Source: an uncultured Actinomycetes bacterium (GTDB taxonomy: Bacteria; Actinomycetota; Actinomycetes; Nanopelagicales; Nanopelagicaceae). From it: DNA of 33,769 nt. Location of the stretch: positions 1 to 33,769 of the forward strand of contig CAJAEK010000195.1 in NCBI GenBank assembly GCA_903938735.1. Direction: 5' to 3'. A program made the position numbers and the translations under genes. Of the stretch, positions 20,545 to 29,112 are shown one piece after another. Every line of letters begins with the position of its first letter. Position 1 is the stretch's first letter. The notes beneath the pieces were generated by a model. The model searched no databases and was not told where the DNA came from. It saw only the letters and a program-made list of their open reading frames with translations.

Positions 20545-21207
20545 GTGCACATCGTAATCATGGGTTGCGGTCGAGTCGGATCTGGTCTCGCCAAAGAGTT
20601 AGAAGCAGCCGGCCACAGCATCGCCATAATTGACCAAAGTCGAGAAGCATTTCGTCGTTTGGGTGCCGATTTCAAAGGCCATACAGTCGCTGGCGTTGGC
20701 TTCGATCGAGATACTTTGCTCGAAGCCGGCATTGAAAAGGCAGATGCCTTCGCTGCGGTTTCCAATGGTGACAACTCAAATATTCTCGCCGCTCGCGTAG
20801 CGCGCGAAACGTACGGCGTCCAAAACGTCGTTGCTCGTATCTATGACCCAGCTCGCGCAGAGATTTATCAGCGCCTCGGCATTCCGACCGTCGCAACGGT
20901 TCTCTGGACGACCGACCAAATCATTCGTCGCCTTACTCCAGTAGGCGCGCGATCAGAGTGGCAGGATGCCAGCGGCGTTGTGCAATTGTCCGAGGTTCAT
21001 CTCTCCCCTGATTGGTACGGACAGCCTGTACATCTGATTGAGGAGAACACTCCGGCTCGGGTCGCATTTATTACTCGCCTGGGTGAGGGAATGATTCCTA
21101 CCGAAAACACTGTTCTTCAAGAGGGTGACCTAGTCCACGTGATGGTCAAGCATTCCGATCTTTCTGTCGTTGAAGCAGCGCTCGCCAAGTCACCGGAAGA
21201 GGCATAA
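20545..21207 (+). CDS. TrkA-type potassium uptake NAD-binding/RCK protein (CeoB-like)
   Basis: HIVIMGCGRVGSGLAKELEAAGHSIAIID Rossmann motif plus TrkA_C; second GTG (20545) chosen because TAAGTT lies 6 nt upstream. Confidence 0.88.
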   Translation: MHIVIMGCGRVGSGLAKELEAAGHSIAIIDQSREAFRRLGADFKGHTVAGVGFDRDTLLEAGIEKADAFAAVSNGDNSNILAARVARETYGVQNVVARIYDPARAEIYQRLGIPTVATVLWTTDQIIRRLTPVGARSEWQDASGVVQLSEVHLSPDWYGQPVHLIEENTPARVAFITRLGEGMIPTENTVLQEGDLVHVMVKHSDLSVVEAALAKSPEEA

Positions 21208-21209
21208 CC

Positions 21210-21869
21210 GTGAAGGTTGCAATTATTGGAGCTGGCAACGTTGGCCGCGCTATTGCGCGTGAATTGATCGGCAATGGCCACCACATTCTTCTCATCGATC
21301 GCGACCCCAAGGCGCTCAAGATGGATAGCGTTCCGACGGCTGAATGGCTGCTCGCAGATGGTTGCGAAATTACCTCACTGGATAACGCCAAGCTCGATCA
21401 ATGTCAGGTCTTAATCGCCGCAACCGGTGATGACAAGGTGAACCTGGTCGCCTCGCTTTTGGCGAAGACCGAATACGGCGTGCCACGCGTGGTTGCTCGC
21501 GTTAATCACCCAAAGAATGAATGGCTATTTGATAGCTCGTGGGGCGTGGATGTAGCTGTCTCCACACCACGCATCATTGCCGCAATTGTTGAGGAGGCAG
21601 TAAGCGTGGGCGACGTTGTTCGCTTGTTCTCGTTGCGTCGCGGCGAAGCAAGTTTGGTCGAAATTACCCTGCCGGATGGCGCTAGCGCATGTGGCAAGAC
21701 AGTGGAAGAAGTTGCGCTACCCGAGAATGCTTCGCTGGCTGCAATCGTGCGAGATGGACGTGTTATTACTCCTCACGCACATGATGTTTATTCTGCTGGC
21801 GACGAACTTCTCTTTGTTGCCACCGCCGAAGCCGAAGATCAGCTCAAGGCCTGTTTTATTCAGGTTTGA
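21210..21869 (+). CDS. TrkA-type potassium uptake NAD-binding/RCK protein (CeoC-like)
   Basis: KVAIIGAGNVGRAIARELIGNGHHILLID; tandem with the preceding TrkA gene. Confidence 0.9.
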   Translation: MKVAIIGAGNVGRAIARELIGNGHHILLIDRDPKALKMDSVPTAEWLLADGCEITSLDNAKLDQCQVLIAATGDDKVNLVASLLAKTEYGVPRVVARVNHPKNEWLFDSSWGVDVAVSTPRIIAAIVEEAVSVGDVVRLFSLRRGEASLVEITLPDGASACGKTVEEVALPENASLAAIVRDGRVITPHAHDVYSAGDELLFVATAEAEDQLKACFIQV

Positions 21870-22485
21870 CGGTTGGTACTTTTCGAATAATCAACCAGCT
21901 CCACCAACCCACCAAGAAAAACAATGGGTAGCCCATAGCTAATCGTGCGGTGCCCAGCCAATTCAATTGATTAGCGCGATACAGCGGATACTGAATTAAA
22001 AGCCGCGATACAAAAAGCCCCACCCATAACCAACTCGCCTTTAAGTACACGCCCTTACGTTCGGCAACGCGACGCCAAGCAAAATTCTCACCGAGAATCG
22101 GTCCCAGCATGACTCCGAGTAACGGCCAGCCCGCAATATTCGCAACAGCGTATGCGACTCCGTAGGCAAAGTTGGTAATCAATCCCGGCAGATAGAAGTC
22201 ACGGGCGTGGCCGGTGCTGCGCGAGAACCAGGCACAAACCGCAACTCCGATGATGCCGGATAGCGCGTGTTGCAAGGTCTCTCGACGCACTAACCGCAGA
22301 ATGGTGAGCAGGCCAGAGAGAATCAACGCATACGTTGTGGACTTGTTGAGGCTATGCGAAAAATTAAAAGCAACGAGGAAAACCAGCGTCGGAAGACCAG
22401 AGTCAATCAGACCTTTTTTACCGCCGAGGGCAGAGACCACCTTTTTTTGATCATCTTCATGCCCGTCATATCCGCGATTCGACAT
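21856..22485 (-). CDS. DUF3159 domain-containing membrane protein
   Basis: Multi-TM protein between CeoBC-like genes and dut; sequence and synteny consistent with DUF3159. Confidence 0.8.
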   Translation of the reverse strand: MSNRGYDGHEDDQKKVVSALGGKKGLIDSGLPTLVFLVAFNFSHSLNKSTTYALILSGLLTILRLVRRETLQHALSGIIGVAVCAWFSRSTGHARDFYLPGLITNFAYGVAYAVANIAGWPLLGVMLGPILGENFAWRRVAERKGVYLKASWLWVGLFVSRLLIQYPLYRANQLNWLGTARLAMGYPLFFLVGWWSWLIIRKVPTVKPE

Positions 22486-22935
22486 TTACTTACTTCCTGT
22501 TCCGGTTGATCCAAATCCACCGGCGCCGCGTTCGCTACCAGGCAGGCTATCTACTTCTACAAAGTTTGCGTGCTCCACTTTTTGAATAACCAGCTGTGCG
22601 ATTCGATCGCCTTTCGAAAACGAGATGGCATTCTTCGGGTCATGGTTAATCAAAATAATCTGCAGCTCACCACGATATGCCGCGTCGACCGTGCCGGGCG
22701 TATTCACCATCGATACGCCGTGTTTGATTGCCAGTCCTGACCGCGGGTGAACAAAGGCGGCATAACCGTTGGGCAAGGCAATGCTCAATCCGGTCGGAAT
22801 TAGCGCCCGCTCCCCTGGCTGTAACGTGAAATCAATTCGGGTTGCGATATCTGCACCGGCATCACCGGGTTTTCCATAGGCAGGCAACGGAACGGAGGAA
22901 TCTAACCGTGTGACAAGTACTTGCACAGAGCTCAT
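22486..22935 (-). CDS. dut: dUTP diphosphatase
   Basis: GDAGADIATRID, VHPRSGLAIKHGVSMVNTPGTVDAAYRGEL, KGDRIAQLVIQ, RGAGGFGSTGTG: dUTPase motifs. Internal ATG 22935 preferred over TTG 22941. Confidence 0.95.
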   Translation of the reverse strand: MSSVQVLVTRLDSSVPLPAYGKPGDAGADIATRIDFTLQPGERALIPTGLSIALPNGYAAFVHPRSGLAIKHGVSMVNTPGTVDAAYRGELQIILINHDPKNAISFSKGDRIAQLVIQKVEHANFVEVDSLPGSERGAGGFGSTGTGSK

Positions 22936-22937
22936 GG

Positions 22938-23522
22938 TCAAGGATTAATCTCGAAATCTGGGTCAACGAAAGCGAGTAATTCAGGGTGAGCGGTGACGTG
23001 ATCGATATATGCCTTCGGCGCATTTTCCAAGAAGTGCTTCATCGGAACAATCACAAACAACGCGCTTGCTTTCACTGCGAGTGGGCCATCGGGCGCACCA
23101 ATCCGACCTTCAGCCGAGCTGTAGACCTTGCGACCTTGCTGACCAGTTATCTCAGCAGTGATATGCAGCTCGGTACCGATCGGAACCGGCAAGAGAAAAT
23201 CTGTTTCCAATCGCGCCGTCACTGCAGGTGCACGTAAGAGCCACATCAATTTTCCGAGCGCTTCATCAAAGGCCAACGAGAGCAGGCCGCCATGCGCCAA
23301 GCCAGGCGCACCTTGATGGTTATCGGTAACGGTAAATACTGCGGTTAGATTTTGACCTTCGCCGGCATGCGCAATCAGGTGCAATCCGGTTGGATGCAAT
23401 TCACCACAACCAAAACAATGTCCGAAGTGTGAAGGAATTTGTGTGCCGGGAGCGGGCGCTTTCGGGTGACGCGGTGGGACCGACGCTCCCTCTGGAGGCA
23501 CGGTGCTGGGTATCCGACTCAT
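22938..23522 (-). CDS. PaaI-family hotdog thioesterase
   Basis: CFGCGELHPTGLHL and GAPGLAHGGLLSLAFDEALGKL hotdog motifs. Confidence 0.87.
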   Translation of the reverse strand: MSRIPSTVPPEGASVPPRHPKAPAPGTQIPSHFGHCFGCGELHPTGLHLIAHAGEGQNLTAVFTVTDNHQGAPGLAHGGLLSLAFDEALGKLMWLLRAPAVTARLETDFLLPVPIGTELHITAEITGQQGRKVYSSAEGRIGAPDGPLAVKASALFVIVPMKHFLENAPKAYIDHVTAHPELLAFVDPDFEINP

Positions 23523-23528
23523 GTACGA

Positions 23529-23538
23529 AGGGTATCGT
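23529..23538. promoter_or_regulatory. overlapping divergent -10 elements (TACCCT minus, 23529-23534; TATCGT plus, 23533-23538)
   Basis: Each hexamer lies 6 or 7 nt from the start codon of its gene (23522 minus; 23546 plus). Confidence 0.6.
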
Positions 23539-23545
23539 TCGCAAC

Positions 23546-24019
23546 ATGAACCGCCACAATGATTCGAACTATGGCGTTGCTCTCTACCGCGAAACCCTGG
23601 CGCCGCCGGTCTGGCTCTGGCTGCTTTTCAGCTTTCTCTTTGGATCCTTGAGTCTGGCGGTCTGGGCAGCGATCGGCACGATTCCGACAATCATCGTTTC
23701 AGTGTTGGAATTGGTGCTGATGATTCTGATGGCGCGTTCGTTTATCTTGCGTGTGACCGTGACTAAGGGTTGGTTTCTGGTCGGTAAAGCTGCGATTGAG
23801 CGCGCTTACACTCACGACTTTCAAGTACTGGATACGACAGCGACTCGACAACAGCGCGGCCCCAAGGCAGACCCGGCAGCATTTCTGGCAATTCGATTCT
23901 GGGTGCCAACTTCGTTGATGGTCAAAATCCGCGATCCGCGCGATGCCACCCCGTATTGGCTCATCAGCACAAAAAAAGGAACCGAGTTAGCGAAACTTCT
24001 CGCCAACCCGGTTCATTAA
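23546..24019 (+). CDS. DUF3093 domain-containing membrane protein
   Basis: Two N-terminal TM helices, YRETLAPPVWLWLL, WFLVGKAAIERAY; synteny with dut and DUF4193. Start revised to ATG 23546. Confidence 0.82.
   Translation: MNRHNDSNYGVALYRETLAPPVWLWLLFSFLFGSLSLAVWAAIGTIPTIIVSVLELVLMILMARSFILRVTVTKGWFLVGKAAIERAYTHDFQVLDTTATRQQRGPKADPAAFLAIRFWVPTSLMVKIRDPRDATPYWLISTKKGTELAKLLANPVH
23971..24013 (-). terminator. intrinsic terminator for DUF4193 gene (minus strand), embedded in the 3' end of the DUF3093 CDS
   Basis: Minus strand: AACCGGGTTGGCGA-GAAGTT-TCGCTAACTCGGTT (14 pairs incl. two G-U) then CCTTTTTTT. Confidence 0.85.
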
Positions 24020-24052
24020 GACTATTTATTAAACCTGTTAATTCGAAACTAC

Positions 24053-24349
24053 TTAATCGCAATCCTTGCAGACTGCCTTAGCCCCAGTGCCCTTGGCTAG
24101 CTGGGTGATGTGGTGCACCAAGAAACAACGTGAGCAGGTGAACTCATCTTCTTGCTTGGGAACAACACGAACAGTTAATTCTTCGCCAGAGAGGTCGGCG
24201 CCTGGAAGTTCGAGATTTTCGGCAGCCTCTTCTTCATCGATATCAACCTGTCCGGATTGAGCATCGGCCCGACGAGCTTTTAGCTCTTCGAGCGACTCTT
24301 CATGTAATTCTTCATCCGTTTTTCGCGGTGTGTCGTAATCGGTTGCCAT
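24053..24349 (-). CDS. DUF4193 domain-containing putative zinc-binding protein
   Basis: MATDYDTPRKTDEELHEESLEELKARR...EFTCSRCFLVHH...VCKDCD. Confidence 0.9.
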   Translation of the reverse strand: MATDYDTPRKTDEELHEESLEELKARRADAQSGQVDIDEEEAAENLELPGADLSGEELTVRVVPKQEDEFTCSRCFLVHHITQLAKGTGAKAVCKDCD

Positions 24350-24439
24350 GGGGCGGATACTGTCCTATTCCTGGTGGTTATGCCTAATCAACCAACGGTG
24401 TGTCGGAAATATTCCCTTAGCTGCCCAAAAGTGGAAAAT

Positions 24440-25405
24440 CTACTTCAGACGCAGCGGTTCCTGCCCGCGAGCGACTAACCGCTCAAAGTGGTGATCCCGC
24501 TTTTCATTGAACTTCTCAACTTCTGAAGCTGCTTGATCGAGCCAGGCAGCAAGCTCGTTCCGAGCCGTCTCACCTTCGGCGTTCAGACCAGTTACTTCAA
24601 AGAGATTCCAAGCTCGCAAGACTGGTTGAACCACATCGTTCAGATGCAGATCGAGGTCATAGATTCCGGCCAGTGCAATCTGAACTGACTTTCGTCCCCA
24701 ACCAGGCATTCCTGCGCCCGGCATCTGGAAATTAGTGACAACATCTTTGATAGCAACCATGGCTGCATTTGGCTCCAGCTCAATCGCTGCGCCGAGCAGA
24801 TTGCGATAGAACAACATATGGAGATTCTCGTCCAATGCAACGCGGGCGAGCATGCCCTCGCAGACCGCGTCGTTAGAGATGCGACCGGTATTGCGGTGTG
24901 AAATACGTGTAGCTAATTCTTGGAACGATACGTAAGCGACGGTATGCAACATGTCGTTGTCGTACGGGGTTTCGTAACCCACCTGCATATGAGCCATCCG
25001 AAGGTCTTCGAGCTCGTTGGGGTCAACGCCACGGGTAGCCATCAGATAATCACGAAGCACGATGCTGTGACGCGCTTCTTCAGCAGTCCAGCGATTAATC
25101 CAGGTATTCCATGCGCCATCTCGACCCATCGAAAGCGCGATCTCGGTGTGATAACTCGGCAGATTATCTTCAGTCATCAGGTTCAAGACCAATGAGTCTT
25201 GCGCAACGGTTGTTAGCTTGGAATCTTTTGCTTCCCACGCATCACCGTTGAGTGGTCCGGCAAAGTCGCGGCCTTCACTCCATGGGACATACTCGTGTGG
25301 ATACCAATCCTTGGTCGTCGCGATGTGGCGATCGAGTTCTACGGCTACGACCGGCTCAAGATCCCGAATAAGGCGGGACTGAATCTTTGGATCAATGCTT
25401 GCCAT
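24440..25405 (-). CDS. acyl-ACP desaturase-like ferritin-fold di-iron fatty acid desaturase
   Basis: EARHSIVLRDYL and DENLHMLFYRNLL (ExxH di-iron motifs). Confidence 0.9.
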   Translation of the reverse strand: MASIDPKIQSRLIRDLEPVVAVELDRHIATTKDWYPHEYVPWSEGRDFAGPLNGDAWEAKDSKLTTVAQDSLVLNLMTEDNLPSYHTEIALSMGRDGAWNTWINRWTAEEARHSIVLRDYLMATRGVDPNELEDLRMAHMQVGYETPYDNDMLHTVAYVSFQELATRISHRNTGRISNDAVCEGMLARVALDENLHMLFYRNLLGAAIELEPNAAMVAIKDVVTNFQMPGAGMPGWGRKSVQIALAGIYDLDLHLNDVVQPVLRAWNLFEVTGLNAEGETARNELAAWLDQAASEVEKFNEKRDHHFERLVARGQEPLRLK

Positions 25406-25432
25406 GGTCGAACCGTACTCTAGCGAAGGTGG

Positions 25433-26152
25433 TTACTCGCCAGTTAGGCGACGTAAATCTTCGGTCCGCTTAACCGCTTGTGAGTGCCGCCACTCATTTA
25501 TCAAACGATGGTTTCCTGACATCAAGACCTCGGGTACTTCAAGGCCGCGCCAGACCGGCGGCTTGGTGTAGTTCGGGTACTCGACGAGTGAGCCATCTTC
25601 GTTCTTGAGCGAATGCGATTCTTCAGTCAATGAATCAGGGTTTCCAATGACGCCGGGAATCAACCGGATGATCGCCTCCATGATGACCAAGGTTGCAACT
25701 TCTCCCCCGCCAAGAACATAGTCACCTATCGAGACTTCATGCACTCGGAAGTTTGGCTGAGTGCGATAGAAATCAGTCACGCGAATATCAATGCCTTCGT
25801 ATCGGCCATTAGCAAAAATAATATGTTCGGACTCTAAAAATTTTTCCGCTAAGCCTTGCGTGAAGCGTTGACCTGCGGGCGTCAAAACAATCAGGTCATG
25901 GATGTCAGCGTCGCTCTGGTGTGCAGACTCGTCGATTGCCAATCCCCAGGGCTCAGGCAACATCACCATGCCCGCGCCGCCACCGTATGGGGTGTCGTCT
26001 ACGGTCTTGTGGTTATCAGAGACGTAACCACGAAGATCCTTGATGCCGACATCAATCAGGCCGGCTTTCTTCGCCTTGCCAATCAGCGAGAGTTCGAGCG
26101 GCGCAAAATAGTCAGGGAAGATGGTGACGGCATCGAATCTGCGCTTACTCAT
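25433..26152 (-). CDS. trmD: tRNA (guanine37-N1)-methyltransferase
   Basis: DDTPYGGGAGMVM, CGRYEGID-like NGRYEGID, SIGDYVLGGGEVA. Start revised to MSKRRF at 26152, overlapping rimM. Confidence 0.95.
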   Translation of the reverse strand: MSKRRFDAVTIFPDYFAPLELSLIGKAKKAGLIDVGIKDLRGYVSDNHKTVDDTPYGGGAGMVMLPEPWGLAIDESAHQSDADIHDLIVLTPAGQRFTQGLAEKFLESEHIIFANGRYEGIDIRVTDFYRTQPNFRVHEVSIGDYVLGGGEVATLVIMEAIIRLIPGVIGNPDSLTEESHSLKNEDGSLVEYPNYTKPPVWRGLEVPEVLMSGNHRLINEWRHSQAVKRTEDLRRLTGE

Positions 26153-26648
26153 CGAGTAGCCCCTCCGGTGGAGTGATGGTGATGACCTTATTCTCCACAT
26201 CGATCTCCGGCACGATTTCTAGAACAAACGGAATCAATATCTCGCGACCGTTATGGTCAACCGCCAATAAATCTTGACCGGGTAGCTGTACTAAATCGGT
26301 CATGATGCCGACTTCAACTCCGGCATCGGTCACTACTCGACACCCGAGCAGCTCTTGAATATGAAAATTGTCTTCATCTCCGCCTTCGGAGATATCGACA
26401 TCTGCCAGCAACAACACATCCCGAAGTTTCTCTACCGCTGTGCGATCTTTAACTTCTTTGAATCCCAGCAGCAACGTGCCATTGTGATTGCGAACAGAAG
26501 TGATGGTGAGCGGACCAAATGACGAAGGCTCGGTCACAAGGACCGAGCCAACGATAAATCTTTCTTCAGGCAAATCTGTGCGAACTTCGATAGTTGCCTC
26601 GCCGTTAACGCCGTGGGCGCGCCCGATTCGAGCAACGACAAGCAGCAT
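26145..26648 (-). CDS. rimM: ribosome maturation factor RimM
   Basis: VARIGRAHGVNGEATI N-terminus, PRC-barrel C-terminus; adjacent to trmD and rpsP. Confidence 0.93.
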   Translation of the reverse strand: MLLVVARIGRAHGVNGEATIEVRTDLPEERFIVGSVLVTEPSSFGPLTITSVRNHNGTLLLGFKEVKDRTAVEKLRDVLLLADVDISEGGDEDNFHIQELLGCRVVTDAGVEVGIMTDLVQLPGQDLLAVDHNGREILIPFVLEIVPEIDVENKVITITPPEGLLDE

Positions 26649-26665
26649 TATGGATTGCTAGTGAA

Positions 26666-26905
26666 CTAGCGAGCCTCGTCGGTTTCAATCAGATCAACAC
26701 GAACTGAGCGACCGGCGATTGCGGAGACAACAGTGCGCAATGCGCGAGCTGTGCGACCGTTACGACCGATTACCTTGCCGATGTCATCAGGATGAACGCG
26801 AACTTCCAGAGTTGTGCCACGACGGTGGTTCTTCTCCGTAATGACGACATCCTCTGGATTGTCGACGATACCTTTAACGAGGTGCTCTAACGCCTCATCA
26901 ATCAT
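26666..26905 (-). CDS. KH-domain RNA-binding protein (KhpA-like)
   Basis: VHPDDIGKVIGRNGRTARALRTVV KH motif; between rpsP and rimM. Confidence 0.93.
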   Translation of the reverse strand: MIDEALEHLVKGIVDNPEDVVITEKNHRRGTTLEVRVHPDDIGKVIGRNGRTARALRTVVSAIAGRSVRVDLIETDEAR

Positions 26906-26907
26906 AA

Positions 26908-27468
26908 TTATTCAGCAGCCTCTTCAGCAGCAGGTGCGGCTTCTTCAGTAGCAGCTTCTACGACTGGTGCCTCTTCAGCTGCAACATCAGCAGCAGGAGC
27001 TTCTTCAGCCACTGGTGCTGCATCTTCTACAACTGGAGCGGCTTCTTCAACAGCCGGTGCAGACTTCGCAGCTAACTTTTCAGCAGCCTTCTTCTTAAGA
27101 GTTGTCGCGCCATCCTTTGGCTCATTCATTGCATCCTTGACGGCTGCTTCGTAAGCAAGACGCTTCTCTGGCTTAGGCGCTGCAACACGAAGTGTTCCTT
27201 CGGCGCCAGGCAAGCCCTTGGCCTTCTGCCAATCGCCAGTGATCTTGAATAGGGCCTCTACAGCTTCGGTTGGCTGTGCGCCAACGCCCATCCAATACTG
27301 CGCGCGCTCTGAATTAACTTCGATGAGTGATGGCTCAGAGACTGGTGAATAACGACCGATCTCTTCAATCGCGCGACCATTACGAGCGGTGCGAGCATCA
27401 GCAACAACGATACGGAAGTGCGGGGTGCGAATCTTTCCGAGACGCATCAACTTAATCTTTACAGCCAC
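26908..27468 (-). CDS. rpsP: 30S ribosomal protein S16 with long Ala/Glu/Pro-rich C-terminal extension
   Basis: [44 protein letters not shown] start with AAGGA upstream. Confidence 0.96.
   Translation of the reverse strand: MAVKIKLMRLGKIRTPHFRIVVADARTARNGRAIEEIGRYSPVSEPSLIEVNSERAQYWMGVGAQPTEAVEALFKITGDWQKAKGLPGAEGTLRVAAPKPEKRLAYEAAVKDAMNEPKDGATTLKKKAAEKLAAKSAPAVEEAAPVVEDAAPVAEEAPAADVAAEEAPVVEAATEEAAPAAEEAAE
26911..27066 (-). repeat. degenerate low-complexity GAA/GCT-rich repeats encoding the S16 acidic tail
   Basis: Recurring gcttcttcagc / actggtgc units on the + strand, translating to [20 protein letters not shown]-type repeats. Confidence 0.7.
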
Positions 27469-27626
27469 GTAGGCATTCCTTTTCAGTAATCGGATTCGGC
27501 AGTCCGTGACAGTGGGAGCGTCACTTCGTACGTATTCCTAGGTATTCGAATCAGCCAAGGGGTAGAGGGCCCTTGAACAGGAGGCCAATCTTGCCAGCAA
27601 AGGCCAGCTCGCCCAAATCGAAAGAA

Positions 27627-29096
27627 CTAGCCCTGCTCGGCAGCGCGCTTCGCTGGGTTTCCGGAGCGGGATTTCTTCTTGGGGGGTTGGGCCTTGGCGG
27701 CGGGGCGCGTCCCTCCCATGCCTCCCAATGCAGCTGGCATACCCATGCCCGGTGGCAACGCCATACCGCCTGGCATTCCTTTGCCAGAGCGCATCGCCTT
27801 CATCATCTTCTGAGCGCCGGTAAATCGCTCGACCAAACTATTCACTTCCGAAACCGCGCGACCGCTTCCCTTTGCAATACGAGCGCGCCGGGATCCATTA
27901 AGAATCTTTACATCGCGACGCTCGGTCGGTGTCATCGATTGCACAATCGCTTGCGTGCGCACCAGCTCGCTTTCATCAAAGCTCTCGAGTTGCTTCTTCA
28001 TCGCGCCGGAATTAGCGCCTGGCAACATACCCAAAAGTTTGGTCATTGAGCCCATCTTTTTCATTGCTTCGAGCTGGGCCAAGAAATCATCCAAAGTAAA
28101 CTCATCACCGCTTGCGAATTTTGCTTCCAGCGAGGCCGCGGTATCGGAATCAAAAGCGCTTTTCGCGGTCTCCGCCAAAGTAGCAATATCGCCAAGTCCA
28201 AGGATTCGAGAGGCCATCCGGTCCGGATAGAACAGGTCGAATTCCGAAATCTTTTCGCCGGTCGAAGCAAACATGATGGGCTTACCGGTGACTTGAGTAA
28301 TCGAGAGTGCAGCACCACCTCGTGCATCGCCATCCAGCTTGGTGAGAACTACGCCATCGAATCCAACGCCAGCCAAGAATGCTTCGGCGGTGCGGACTGC
28401 ATCTTGACCGATCATCGCGTCAACAACAAAGAGAATTTCGTCTGGGCTTACCGCATCGCGAATCGAAGCCGCTTGCTTCATCAACTCGTCATCAACACCC
28501 AGCCGACCGGCGGTATCCACGATAACGATGTTGTGCAGTTTCTCTTCTGCGTACTTCTTACCTGCCTTGGCTACAGCTACTGGATCCCCAACACCATTGC
28601 CTGGTTCTGGAGCAAAGACCGGCACTTTGATGGAATCGCCAACGACCTGAAGCTGGGTAACCGCATTTGGGCGTTGTAAATCTGATGCAATGAGCAGCGG
28701 GGTATTTCCCTGGTCTTTTAAATACTTGGCAAGCTTTCCGGCGAGCGTCGTCTTACCGGCACCTTGCAAACCAGCCAACATGATGACCGTTGGTGGATTC
28801 TTCGCTAACCGAATTCGTCGAGCACTGCCACCCAGAATCGCAATGAGTTCTTCATGAACGATGTCGAAGATTGCCTGCGCGGGGTTGGTGCTCTTGTTGA
28901 CCTGATCCAAGACTTCGTTCGAGCGTTTGATAACGGTTGCGATGAAATCCCGTGCCACCGAAATCGCAACGTCCGAATCCAGCAGCGCGCGTTCAAGTTC
29001 CGCTGCGATATCGTCGAGGTCGCTTGCCTTTATTCGGCCTTTGCTCCGGAGCGATGAGAAAGCGCTCGCGAACTTGGCGGATAAGGAGTCGAACAT
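27627..29096 (-). CDS. ffh: signal recognition particle protein
   Basis: LAGLQGAGKTTLAGKLA, DTAGRLGVDDEL, TKLDGDARGGAAL and a Met-rich M domain. Confidence 0.97.
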   Translation of the reverse strand: MFDSLSAKFASAFSSLRSKGRIKASDLDDIAAELERALLDSDVAISVARDFIATVIKRSNEVLDQVNKSTNPAQAIFDIVHEELIAILGGSARRIRLAKNPPTVIMLAGLQGAGKTTLAGKLAKYLKDQGNTPLLIASDLQRPNAVTQLQVVGDSIKVPVFAPEPGNGVGDPVAVAKAGKKYAEEKLHNIVIVDTAGRLGVDDELMKQAASIRDAVSPDEILFVVDAMIGQDAVRTAEAFLAGVGFDGVVLTKLDGDARGGAALSITQVTGKPIMFASTGEKISEFDLFYPDRMASRILGLGDIATLAETAKSAFDSDTAASLEAKFASGDEFTLDDFLAQLEAMKKMGSMTKLLGMLPGANSGAMKKQLESFDESELVRTQAIVQSMTPTERRDVKILNGSRRARIAKGSGRAVSEVNSLVERFTGAQKMMKAMRSGKGMPGGMALPPGMGMPAALGGMGGTRPAAKAQPPKKKSRSGNPAKRAAEQG

Positions 29097-29112
29097 GAGC
29101 CGAAGCGTACTA

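Noticed and set aside
25839-25850. AAAAATTTTT run
   Set aside because: Inside the trmD coding sequence and explained by codons; no hairpin around it.
26657-26670. GCTAG-TGAA-CTAGC hairpin between the KH gene and rimM
   Set aside because: Five-base stem without T-tract in the middle of an operon; could be chance.
27469-27626. Possible small RNA or S16 leader between ffh and rpsP (GTGAC-N9-GTCAC stem, CCTAGG palindrome)
   Set aside because: Only short stems and no clear promoter or terminator; not enough to call an RNA feature.
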